Source: Phoebastria nigripes
Lineage: Eukaryota > Chordata > Aves > Procellariiformes > Diomedeidae
NCBI GenBank assembly: GCA_035582835.1
Contig: JAYKAV010002810.1
Coordinates: 476,129-540,128 of the forward strand
Direction of reading: 5' to 3'
Length of the DNA: 64,000 bases
Shown here: in pieces, positions 37,410-48,731 of the stretch
Layout of the letters: the number at the start of each line of letters is the position of its first letter
Position numbering within the stretch: the stretch's first letter is position 1
Made by a program: the position numbers and the translations under genes
Notes under the pieces: model-generated
The model's database searches: none
Told to the model about the DNA's origin: nothing
What the model saw: only the letters and a program-made list of their open reading frames with translations

Positions 37410-37429
37410 TTTTTTTTTTTTTTTTTTTT
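37410..37429. repeat. Poly(T) tract, 20 bases
   Basis: Uninterrupted run of 20 T on the plus strand. In the minus-strand RNF152 pre-mRNA it would be an internal poly(A) stretch. Confidence 0.95.
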
Positions 37430-40400
37430 AAATCATTAAATATTTTCCTTCCATTATGTCTAATTGCGTAACCCCTCTAAAGAAAGCAGTAAAGGTCGCT
37501 GAAATGCACAGGCCTTTGCTGATGGAAAAATGCTATTGTATATTGTTTAAAATTACACAAAATAAATGAGCACAAGTGCTAGAAAATGAGGCCTTTAAAG
37601 GAGTGAACTGAAAAATTCCAACTCAGCATGATATCCTGATTTAAAATTGCACATGTACATGTTACGGCCACCTCTGTGTCTCTCTTCATTTGAAAAAGAA
37701 ACAGTTTGATAATCTTATTAAAGGACAAAGTTGTAGATTCTTATCACTTCATTAAATTGCCAGTGCATGATCTTTAATTTCTTTGTTCTTGTATCATAAC
37801 CACCCATTAACATAAAGAGGTAAGAGTTTCGCCAGTGGACCACATAGAGGAGTTTCAGCCAGCAGAGGAAGCAGTAGCATGGGAATGTAACCCAAACATT
37901 GGAGAAAATGAGTCAGGTTCCTCAAAATATGCAGGGTTTTTTGCTGTAGCTCCTCCAAGGGCTACAACAGTAAAGTTCCCGCAGTCGTGGGGTCATGTTT
38001 CCCTTGCCCTTCACCAAACACCACCACTCATTTTTGGGTCATGCTGACTCCAAACAAGTGGACCTAAGAAAGAAAGTAAACATGTCACAAAACTGTAACC
38101 TCTCTTTAAATAACTCCTCATTACCAAGGTGAGACAATAAGCAGCCCTCTCTCTCACACCTTCTTGTGTCAGGGATGTGGCTGCATCAGAAGAGAGAAGA
38201 CCTGGACTGTAAACCGGGACTCCGAGAGGGAAGTCAGTGTGAGGTTTTTTCCCAAAACTATTTTTGAACATGGGCATAATATCTTCTTAAAATACACATT
38301 TCCTTATCAAAATCCTTTCACCGGCTTACGTTGCCCTTTTGCAAGGATGTTCAGGAACACCAGTATGATAGCATGGATTAATTTATTTTACATATTAAAA
38401 TAATTATAAATTTATATACGAGTTAAAAAAAATGTATCACAAGGACTTTGCACTTGGATAAACAATTTCTTTAAAGCCTCATTTCTTTAAAGCTGCGAAA
38501 ACCAGCCTGGGTCCAGTCCTGCAAGCATTTCTTTGCGCCAGTGACCCCTCCATATGAAGCCGTTCCACTGAGCTGGGCGAAGCCTCTTTCACAGTAACTG
38601 TTCTCTAGCGCAGACTTGGGCCAGACTTGCCCAGAAATCCTTCCACTGGAGAACAGGTCATCCCACAAGCAGTCCTGCTTCCACCAAATGCCAATGTATG
38701 TGACATGCTCTGTTTGAGAGGAAAGCCTCACTCTTCCCGACCTTTAGATAAAGAAGAGGAGGCTAAATCTCAAAACACTTAGCAANAGCTTTCAAAAAGG
38801 CAACCGCTGGATTTTTAAGACCACCTCAAAATCATCCTGACATGCCCTAGATTTCCTGATCTATTTTAAAATTCCCTTTCAACTGCTATTACTTGTGTTT
38901 TCTGTGGAAGTCACACAAACAGGGAGAGTGGCAGCTTGCAAGAGGTTGTAAACTGAAAGGCAGAAGACATCGTGAAATTGAGAGAATAAAAAGAACAAGT
39001 TTCTGTACACTTGAAGACTTTCAGGACGGTCAGGGTTTTTTTCTGAAGGTGGGTTGCTAATTAGCCAACCGTAACAGTAGCAACAGTGTCCTTGTAAAAA
39101 TAGCTCACTGCTTATTAAAAGCAAATTTGGGAGCAATACAACTTCACTGAATTCTCACCAATTTGCTATTACTGACCAGCTTCTGTCTTCTAGACATGCT
39201 TAAACTTCATACACTGACACATTTCCTACTCCACAGACTATATATCAGTCTGTTTAATCAACACAACTCCAGTATTTCTGTTGATTTCTATTTTAAAAAG
39301 GGAATCTACTTCAGAAAGTAAAATCTGAAGTGTACTTTATTCCCAGTCTAGCTCCATTCCACACTTCAGAATTATTTATAACAGACCAGCAAGAGAAGTC
39401 TCCTCAGGCAAATCAAATCACCATCTCCTACTTGCTGTACTTTGAACTTAGAACAAATTCCAGTATCCTAGTATCACACTTATTACTGCAAGGCAAGCCC
39501 CTAAAAAAATGGTATTTCATGCTTGCAAATTAAGCCAAGATGCTGATTTAAAATAAAATTAGACAAAAGTGAGTTTTATTGGGAATCTGGGGTTTCAAAT
39601 GAACACCTTATGAATGAAGTGAAATGAACAGCTATGTCACCTGTACTAAGGGAAGTGTTGCCTTTCTACTAAATAATGGAAATTTGGGAACCGGTTCTCA
39701 GAACTGTGAAATGCTGCCTATACCAGCTCAAGGTACTTGCAGATGGGATGACCCATGTTCCCATTCTCCAGCACAGATTAGGTTTCCCAGCTAGATTACA
39801 TCTCCCATAACCACAATGGCAACTCAACATGAAAAGAGGAAATGGAAGCCAGCCATAAAGCCAAGCAGGAAGAATGGAAAAACAAAGTATGCTAATTACA
39901 GTTCCCAAGGGAAATGGTGCTAGCATTCCTAAACCTAACCCTTCAGTCCCATTTTTCAGTAAAAGGAGATCTGGGGTTTTTTCCCCTCCATAAAATAAAC
40001 CGATAAACTTTGACAAAAGGAGGATGCCGACAAAACTTCCAGAAGGCACTGCAGGACAAATCATCAAACCAGCTGTAAAACCAACTGAAGAGGCAAACAG
40101 CTTCACCCTTTTACTGCTCAGAAGGCAGGGATTTTTCTGCTCCAGGAGCATTCTTGAGGCTTCGTACCAATATATCCCTGACTCCATCCTTCGCCACACA
40201 AGTCTTCCCATTTTTAGTTCAAAAGAAAACTACTACACAGGACTGGATCTTTAAACCCTTATTCATCAAAACCCCTCAAGGCTGTAGCTAGGTTGCACCA
40301 GCGTGACAGAAAGACCTTGATCTACAGTCTTCGCAGTGGTGCCCCAGTGCGTGACACTGAAGTGAAACAGAATTAAGAGGGGCTCACGGCTTCTGGATGC

Positions 40401-40657
40401 TGCAAGCACCCCATTTCCTCACGCTGCTAACATCTCGTCCTCAAATTAGAATATGACTGGGTCTGGGCTTAGCAATGGGACAAGAAGGCCAAAACACAGT
40501 ACCCCATTCAATGGGCGGGGAAGCAATCCCTTTCATAATCTCCAGATCCCAGTGTAAGTTACTGCAACAAAAAGAAAAAGATTCAGAGAATTAGGTACAA
40601 ACAATCTAGCCTGATGAAAAACCTCATTATTTCAACACAATTCAATAATATAATCAG

Positions 40658-40690
40658 GAGCAGGTAATCAGTAGTGCTGATTACCTGCTC
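40658..40690. repeat. Perfect 14-bp inverted repeat with 5-base loop
   Basis: GAGCAGGTAATCAG (40658-40671) and its exact reverse complement CTGATTACCTGCTC (40677-40690) flank the 5-base loop TAGTG. The stem can form a hairpin on either strand. It lies 288 bases before the solo LTR at 40979 and does not overlap its target-site duplication. Confidence 0.9.
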
Positions 40691-40978
40691 TCTTCAATGG
40701 CCGCTTGTTGTTCTCCTTACTCTGAAAAAAAGCTTTTCTGAGCTGCAATACAACTGAAGGAGCAATATATTGAGCATGGGTCTATCACAGGTCTGGGTCA
40801 CCCACATAAGGGGCTGGCTTATAAATTGCAGCAATCTCTCCAAGAGGTGGTCAGTACTTACTTTCCTCAAGGCAGAACCTCAGGCAGAAAAAAAGTTTGG
40901 ATTAACACGTTTAACACCTTTGCAGATCATCCCCCAACAGAGTCTCAACAGCAAGGATCTCTTCATGCAGTGGCTGCC

Positions 40979-41575
40979 TNTGCTGGTTTCAGCTGGGGTA
41001 GAGTTAATTTTCTTTATAGTAGCTAGTATGGGGCTATGTTTTGGATTTGTGCTGGAAACAGTGTTGATAACACAGGAATGTTTTAATTACTGCTGAGCAG
41101 GGCTTACACAGAGTTGAGGCCTTTTCTGCTTCTCACACCACCCCACCAGCGAGTAGGCTGAGGGTGCACAAGAAGCTGGGAGGGGACACGGCTAGGACAG
41201 CTGACCCCATCTGACCAAAGGGATATCCCATACCATATGACATCATGCTCAGCATACAAAGCTGGGGGAAGAAGAAGGAAGAGGGGGGACGTTCGGAGTG
41301 ATGGCGTTTGTCTTCCCAACTAACCATTATGTGTGATGGAGCCCTGCTTTCCTGGAGATGGCTGAACACCTGCCTGCCGATGGGAAGGAGTGCATGAATT
41401 CCTTGTTTTGCTTTGCTTGTGCGTGTGGCTTTTGCTTTACCTATTAAACTGTCTTTACCTCAAGCCACGAGTTTTCTCACTTTTACTCTTATGATTCTCT
41501 CCCCCATCCCACTGGAGGGGGAGTGAGCGAGCGGCTGTGTGGGGCTTGGTTGCCGGCTGGGGTTAAACCACGACA
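40979..41575 (+). mobile_element. Solo LTR, avian ERVL-like endogenous retrovirus, plus orientation
   Basis: The segment is bounded by near-inverted termini. It begins TNTGCTGGTTTC (canonical start TGTCCTGG) and ends GGTTAAACCACGACA. The 5-bp sequence CTGCC occurs immediately before (40974-40978) and immediately after (41576-41580), a target-site duplication. Five bases fit ERVL-type integration; the match extends to six if the first T is not counted. An ATTAAA poly(A) signal lies at 41443-41448. The expected TATA box region reads CATACAAAG and looks degraded. No internal retroviral sequence is present, so this is the product of LTR-LTR recombination. It is antisense to RNF152. Confidence 0.9.
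41443..41448 (+). terminator. LTR poly(A) signal (ATTAAA) in the plus-strand solo LTR
   Basis: ATTAAA followed by CTGTCTTTACC, in the position where the related LTR at 55.5 kb also carries ATTAAACTG. This probably marks the end of the R region. Confidence 0.55.
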
Positions 41576-42167
41576 CTGCCTCAAAGGGATCTGGGGAAGG
41601 TAACTAAGAAAGTAAGTCTGTTGACTGCAAGCTTCAGTTCTGAGCAAAGATTACACCACCATCAGTAAAAAAATCAGGGGCTACTACTTAAGAAAAAGTT
41701 TAAAGACGCATAGTTGCAATACTGGGTCTGTGATGTGGTATTTAGAAAACATCTCTGCTAAGAGTTATGCACTGGGGACAAGCATCTGAAGTATTAATAC
41801 TGCCATTACTGGATGTCTCAGCTTTACCTGCATCAGGAAGATCTAAGCTGACCTAAATTTAGCTTCAAACACACATTCAATCCAAGTTAATTTTCATGCC
41901 ACAGGGTCAGGACTTCCCAAAGCCACATGCCAGCAGGGCAGACTAGGTGAATCCATACAAGAACCTGGGTATGCTCATCGTAGAAGGAAACTTTCATTCA
42001 CTAAGGGTGAATCTGACAAAATAATAATATTCTTTTCCCTTCTCCCAGAAAGTTTTAAGTACCAGCAATTTCAGCAGCTCAGCAGAGCTCCGCCAATGCC
42101 TCCTGCTGAACCCATTCCACTTTGAAGTGCAGAATTCGATATTCAGGTCAGAAAGGAAAAGTGAGTA

Positions 42168-42215
42168 TGAGGGGAAGGCAGAGACCTGGGTTCCTGTCCT
42201 GGCTCCAATGAACGT
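42168..42215 (+). mobile_element. Possible short MIR-like fragment
   Basis: GGCAGAGACCTGGGTTCCTGTCCTGGCTCC resembles the B-box region of MIR-type SINEs, but the similarity is short and the flanks do not continue the match well. Tentative. Confidence 0.3.
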
Positions 42216-44830
42216 TTAATTATTTTACATTAAAAATTCATTTGGAGAAGGGCTAGAATCCAGGCAGTCTAACGGGTTTACCTACGAAGAGAAAAAGATC
42301 CACGATCAAATGCCATCAGACAAAGGTGGGAGCTCAGTCACAGCTTCCTTCGAGTATCAGACCTAACTCAGAGAGAGCAACCGCTCCGTCCTCCACTGCT
42401 TACATCTCAGCAGAAGGTACCTAACTCCAGAAAGGAATAGAAAGGAGCAGTTCAGCATGTTTTCCTGGAACAGAAAGAGGGCTGCCAACTTAAAAGACCT
42501 CCTCTTGATTCTCCCTTGTTGTAGCCAGCTCATGTGTCTCCTTATTTGGGATGCCGGCTTTTGCAAATCCCACTCTTGGGCCAACTTTTCTCCTGGCATT
42601 GCACAAGAAGCCTCGTTATCTGCATCCCATAGGATACGGTGCCTGGAAGTTTGATACTGCAGACTTAAGGTCTTTTGTGGATCTACTCTGTTGAAAATGT
42701 TCTTAAGTTGCTTTGGTGTTTCGAAAACTTTGAGCTGTGTGACTGATGTTGCAAATGACAGCCAACCCAACTGAGCTAAACACTGATCACCAAGTGCCGC
42801 ACGCTCCCGTCCACTGTTCCCCCTCAACTGAAAGAAGTCGAGGGAGTGCACAGGTTCAAATACTCAAGATAGTCACATCTGAAGAGTCACTCAGCGTAAG
42901 GGAAAAATGGAGCTATTCAGAGGCATTTCACAAGCAGAAGAAGAAAGTCAGCACGTAAATTATCTTAGCAAACAGCTCGCATGCAGCTAGTTTTTGATTT
43001 AATACTTCTCAAAAAACAGGGCAACCTAGCAGACTTTCTTGCCAGCAAAGGTCAGCCCTCTGAATAATCACGCCACCAGACAAAGGTTAAAAAGGGTGGG
43101 TGGAAGGAGCCGTTCTTTCTGCAGAAATCAGGAGCTACATCTCCCATGCAAACNGGAAGCCACCACCCAGGCTGTCCCTCTGGCCAGCTGCCGAGTGGGA
43201 GCTGGGATGGGGATTCGCTGGGCTGCCTGTCCAGCCAGGCACCACTAAAGCGACTGGCGTCGCATCAGCTGGCGAGTGGGATGCTGGAAAGCTCTGGTAA
43301 AAAACCTGCCCTAAGGGTGGCTGCCTCCCACTGGACACCGGGTACAGCTTTAAAAAGCAAAACATGTGCGACCATGCCTCCACCTCATCCACAAACATGT
43401 GTCTGTCCACAGCAGATGTAACAAAAACTCATTTTCAAAACAAGCTGCTCTATTTTTTTTTTGGTTGTTCTCTTTTTTATGATTCCTCATTCAGCGACTG
43501 GCACCAGCATTGCCTTCAGCAAAAGCCGCATGTAAAGGACGACATCCCAGGCAGCTTTTGCTGTGTGACATGAGGGTAGACAGGAGAGGCATTTCCTTTA
43601 CTTTCTGGAAGCAGGTGAGCTCCCACTGAATATTTAATTCAGACTCTTAAGCTATTTTCACCAATCACTTGAAAGTTAAATAATTATCCTGTTTAAAGAA
43701 ACCTAGCAATTATATTTTGCATCTCCCCTCCAGCAGCTATTGCTGTTGTGACAATATTCATCTTGTCCATGATGACTATTATCTGCTGTATAAATATTGA
43801 TGATCTGAGTAATTGCTGTTCTGTACATATGCTTCTCACAGATANAAATTTCTCTGCCTGAAGTAGACTGCTGACAAAGTGCTTTCCTCCTTTTGCATGG
43901 CAAGGAAACATTACTGGAGGTGCCAATGAGAGTTGTTAGTCCTGGAAGAAAAAAAAAAAAAGAAAAAAGCAGCGAGTAACAACAGCCTTTGGAGAGGAAG
44001 AATGAAGTGATGTTTGCCTGGACTGGGAAGACTGAATAGTCCCAAAGAACAAGAAGTTAGCTAAGCCAGTATTCAGGAGGTTTAAGTTTAGCTTAGGCTG
44101 TGCCAACACCAGACACAGCCAAAAGGGAAAGAACTGCTCTGGACTCAACGCCAGCCACTGCTGCTAAGCTCTTGGGACATGTCATGTATGACATGCACGT
44201 TGTACCCACCCAGTGGCTCACTGACGGTGGGGGTTACTTTTTCTGGATTAACAGCCAATCAGAAAAACAAGCCAGTCTTGTACTGGAGGAAGAACACCGA
44301 GCTGAACGTTATGCTGGGACAGACTTCCCGATGCCATCATGTCACACAAAAACAAAGCTGGTCTGGAGGCACCCAACACCCATTCATAGATACCACAGGC
44401 ATACAACACAGCATCGCTTCAAACTCTTTTCACTGGTTAAATGCATTTGTCCAGCAGACTTTGCGACCAGTCAGGTAGTCCTCTGTCTTCCTGCAATCGC
44501 CAAAAATCACTAAAAACACCTCACTGCNTGCCCTGGCTAATCTGATCATATTGCCCCACAGTCTGGCAGTACAAAGACCCAGTTCTGATGGGCAGAGCCG
44601 TCCCACAGGCACACGGCCTCACACTTCCAGACTGGAATTTTGCCTCCTGACTTCAAACAGCCAACAGTATATGAGAGATGAAGGGTTTTCCTTGGTGGGC
44701 ACAAACTTTCTAGGATATAAAACCTGGGAGTCTGAATCCCAGTAAAATTACTTCTCTGGAATTAGAGGTCAAGAGATGAAGATTTTTTCAGCCATGTAAA
44801 GTTTGGTGAGATTTATACTGAGAGAGTTTC

Positions 44831-44883
44831 CTTGTAGCAATACTCTTTTTCTAAGGTCTTGTAGAAATACTCTTTTCTAAGGT
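44831..44883. repeat. 27-bp tandem duplication
   Basis: Unit 1 (44831-44857) and unit 2 (44858-44883) both run from CTTGTAG to CTAAGGT and differ by one substitution and one T of length. This is a simple two-copy tandem repeat. Confidence 0.9.
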
Positions 44884-45338
44884 TTTTTACAGTATCTGGA
44901 GACTAACACTGGACAAAGACATTTAAAAAATTTTTAAAATAATGTTCTCTTTCAGCTTACATATGCTACAGAAATTAAGGGGAAACTGAAAATCTGCCCA
45001 ATTTACATCTGTTAGGGAAGGACTGTGTTACTGAAGATTAGGGAGAGTACAGAGAGGATGCAGAAAGCAGCAGGAGAAAAGACACTGGACTCCCTACGGG
45101 AGCTGGAGGCCGGGGCAGGAACAAGAGGAAACGGTGGGTAGGGACAGAGAGCAAGCAGGAAGCAAGGGCGAATACAGATAACGTGCGAGCAACGTTTGGA
45201 GTGCCCGGAGGTGGAGAGGGAGGAACTTAATGTTTGTAATGAGCAAAAGAAATAAGAGTCTGGAAGTCTTACTTTCTCTATTGCCTCGTTCAAACCATTA
45301 CGTAATAAGCCATTATACGTAATCACAGCAGCCACTAA

Positions 45339-45370
45339 TTTTTTTTTTTATATATATATATATATATTAT
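45339..45370. repeat. T11 followed by (TA)n microsatellite
   Basis: Eleven T followed by about nine TA units. Low-complexity, slippage-prone sequence in the intron. Confidence 0.9.
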
Positions 45371-45997
45371 ATGCACACGAGCAGACTCAGTGAAAGCAGT
45401 TACTAAACACCGATACAAGCCATCTTCTCCCTGCGATATGGAGTGTTAAGCCATCCGCTTCTTCAGCATGGCCCTTGTCATACAATTAATTCCCCTCCTG
45501 CTTTCTGCAGCTTCTTTCCTTCCCCCATAATTTATACAGTGCTTTGGGGTTTAATATGTTACAATCTCTAATGACGACTGCTGTACGTCTCTGAATCTTG
45601 AAGGGAAGTTGCTGCCAGCAGAAAATTAAAGGTTGAACTCTTACCAGCAAGTAACTCTGGGCATGCTTAACTAATACTAAGCCACATAACATAGCGTAAT
45701 TAGTCCAACAGGTCCTTTAAAAAAAATCCACATGACCTCACTGTCAGTTCTTACACTGAGTCATTTTGTAGACCAGTTGAAACAGAGCCCTGCATAATTC
45801 TCTAACATCAACAGCGCGCCGCGTCAACTGAAGTAGACTGGATCCTAACTACAATAAGCAGGTAACCCCCACGCTCTCTGCGCTGTCTTTTTTTTCCCCT
45901 TCTGTTCTTAAGACAAGACACAATCTAGCAGCCTCCAGCAACGATCCAGTGTTACTTACATGGCCTCCTGCAGTAACATTTCCCAGACCTACTTTGT

Positions 45998-46076
45998 TTG
46001 CATGCAGATTAGTTGTAACACACGCTATATGCACACAGAATGCTCCACTGCTAATGCAAATTATTTTGCATGCAAA
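45998..46076. promoter_or_regulatory. Cluster of octamer (POU/Oct)-like sites
   Basis: TTTGCATGCA at 45998-46007, then ATGCAAAT at 46054-46061, which forms a perfect inverted pair with TTTGCAT at 46065-46071 (7-bp arms, TTAT spacer). The latter overlaps the 12-bp palindrome TTTGCATGCAAA at 46065-46076. ATGCAAAT is the consensus octamer bound by POU-domain factors. The motifs are exact; regulatory function is inferred. Confidence 0.35.
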
Positions 46077-48303
46077 CACAAAATGCAGATGGCCAAGCCA
46101 CTAACTGCCCAATTCACAAGCAGAGTTAGTGCTCTCAAGCTTTTACATGCATATTAACTTGAATGCAATGAAATGTACCCNTAACTTTGAAAGTACTGTT
46201 AAAACACCTTTAAAAAACATGACTCAAATCTTGTGTTCACATTCCTGAGTCGCCAAAAAGTGAAATCAAATTTCCATCGAATAATACTCTATTTTCTAGG
46301 TAGTTATTAATCCCATGTTTTACTCTGAAATCACAGTCACTTAACTTTGCTAAAGCTATGCCTGTCCAACATATCTTTTCCTGCACAGCAATGGCAACCT
46401 AGAGTGTCAAGAAATATGACCTCCATCCACCATAGCTGCATCACCAAATTTCCTTACAGAGGATGCAGAACTGCAGTATTACCAGCTCAGTGTGTTTTCA
46501 TCAGAAGAGTAGCTAGTTTCATCACATCCGTGCCAAAGTTACTATGTCCACAAAAAGAAATGCTTTGCTGGGTTTGCGTCCCGTTAAAGTATCTCTCATG
46601 GAGATGTGAAAATGCAATTTCACTATGAAAAGAATACAGTGGAGTTAGTAATTTCTTGTACTGGGCACACAGCCATCTATTTTCATTGCTTCCAAACATC
46701 CACCACACCCTCAAGACCTAGGAAGCCCACAGTGTATGGCCTGCAGGACCCTGCTTCTCTTGCTTTCCTGGGGAGAACAAGGGTTGCAAGATGGTGTTTG
46801 TGCCTCCCAAATGCCAAGCACCCTTTCTTAACAGGTAAGGGCAGGTGGATGCTACGTTTGCCTTCCTCTACTGGTGTAAGATCTGGGAGCGGGCCACGCA
46901 ATTGCAACCGAGGCACAGTGAAAGAGGGACTTTTGAACTGTGATGAAGGAATGGCTAAATCACGTGCATGCATCCTCAAAGTGGCCCAGAGACAGACCTG
47001 TATGGATTTGGGAGGTGCAGCACACCTACTAGTCTCTCCCTTTGCTAGAACAGAACTATTTTGCACCAGCTTTTCACAGGAAAGGCATTCACAGGAAGAG
47101 CTTTTGCCAACACCTGGAGTTTTGTGCTTTACCAAGCTAGAAAATGCAGCCAAAAGACTGACGGAAAGTGTATGAGCACTATTCTAATCAAATTTATTTA
47201 CCTTATGTACTTCTGAAACAAAATACCAGGTACCAAATACATCACCCGATAATTCAAAGAAACCTAATAAGCAGTTTGAGATTCCAAGCAATCTCCTGAA
47301 ACTGCTACTCCTACAAACCTCTTTCTTCTAGCTTTTTGGTTGCAGAACATAAGGTGCCAGCAGTCTATCTTAGAACGGGAGCTGATGAAATGGGGACATT
47401 TACAAAAAAAGTAATACAATACAGTTCACAAACTGGTTTGCTTACCAAGGAAACATATTTAGCAGTTTCCTTTTATGTAGCACTAAAGAACTGCAACTTG
47501 TATTTCTTTTGCTTATGATTTTTGCAGTGGCCTAAGATGTTTTCTTCTTCAGCTAATGCCTAGGTGACTCCCAGTTTTCACTTCAAGTTCCAGAGAGTCT
47601 AAACGCACATATTCTGACACGAGAATAACCCGCGCTTCCCACGTGCACCACAACCAAATCATAGTTCTCTTTTCAGATGAAGCTGATCTTCAAGAACTTT
47701 AAAAATCTACTAAAATAAGGCCAGCAATGAATGCGGGCGTGTCCTGAGGAGGAGTAGTAGTGCTCAATCCTCTTTGTAATCATCTCCAAACGTTTAAAGT
47801 TTGGTGGTGTTTGGGGGTTTTTTGCTTTTGCAGTAAAGCTCAGCTGGTTTAAACAATTCCCCCTGTGTTCACCAACATGGGAGAAAAGAGGAAGAGCTGA
47901 TGCAAGATGCTGTTCCTTTCGGGCAGTTCAGTGCTTTCAGTGCTCTGGCTTCTAGGTTGCTGCCCGCTCGGGAGGCTCCGAATGGAGAGCACCGATGGGA
48001 CTCACTGGAGGTCACAAAGCACTGCCAGGAATCAGATGCAGACAAGAAAGATGCACTAAAGTAGTAAAACAAACAAAACTCCAAACAAACAAACTGCTCC
48101 CTTCTCTCACCTTTTTTTTGTCCTTCTTGCCTGCACATCAGTGACAAAATTGGAAAAGCGGCAAGAACAGACAATAAAATGTTAATGTGGTCACAGAGGT
48201 AGTTATTTAACCCACATTTTCCCAATAGCTTTTAAAAGTACCGTCAAGGAGTTTCCTCTCTTGGAAGAGACACATTTATTTAACACAGAAGCTCAGCATT
48301 TCT

Positions 48304-48315
48304 GTCACGCGTGAC
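48304..48315. repeat. Perfect 12-bp palindrome GTCACGCGTGAC
   Basis: A CpG-containing palindrome immediately followed by a TGACGTTAC ATF-like half-site (GTGACGTTAC at 48311-48320). It is unusual in an AT-rich intron, but no function can be assigned. Confidence 0.6.
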
Positions 48316-48683
48316 GTTACTGAAACACTCAAAGATAGTTTCATCCACCTAGATGACTGCATGCGTTTCTCACGTCCTCTCCACTGCATAAGCAAGCCAT
48401 GCTGAAATAAAACAAGATCTGCACATTACCGCCTTGGATTTGGTTTGCAAAAGGCAGAAGCTGATACATCTCAAGAGTATGCAGCATATCACACCAGTGA
48501 CTTCAGACCCTCTGAAAGCAGTCGTTAGCTTTTGCTCAGACCCGTGCATCGTGAACAAAATGGAGAAGAGAGGCTCCCAAACTGTGACGCAGGGACAGCT
48601 AAGCAGCAGGCAGGCCAGGCCGCTCAAAGAAGTGCACGGCACACTTCAGAGCTAGGAGCTGCCACCACCTATGGTACTAACTA

Positions 48684-48688
<5 letters not shown>

Positions 48689-48725
<37 letters not shown>
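48689..48725. repeat. Poly(A) tract, 37 bases
   Basis: The longest homopolymer in the window. No recognisable processed transcript body or flanking target-site duplication was found, so it is left as a simple repeat. Confidence 0.95.

Positions 48726-48731
<6 letters not shown>

Noticed and set aside
39669..40211. 180-residue minus-strand frame with hydrophobic stretches
   Set aside because: No recognised family, no good start context and no neighbouring splice support; hydrophobicity can come from T-rich codons.
41104..41369. Open frames inside the plus-strand solo LTR
   Set aside because: LTRs of this type are non-coding; no gag, pol or env sequence is present.
46606..47175. 189-residue plus frame and 156-residue minus frame
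   Set aside because: Overlapping frames on both strands with no recognisable motif; chance open frames in intronic sequence.
48689..48725. A37 as the tail of a processed pseudogene
   Set aside because: No recognisable transcript body precedes it and no flanking target-site duplication was found.
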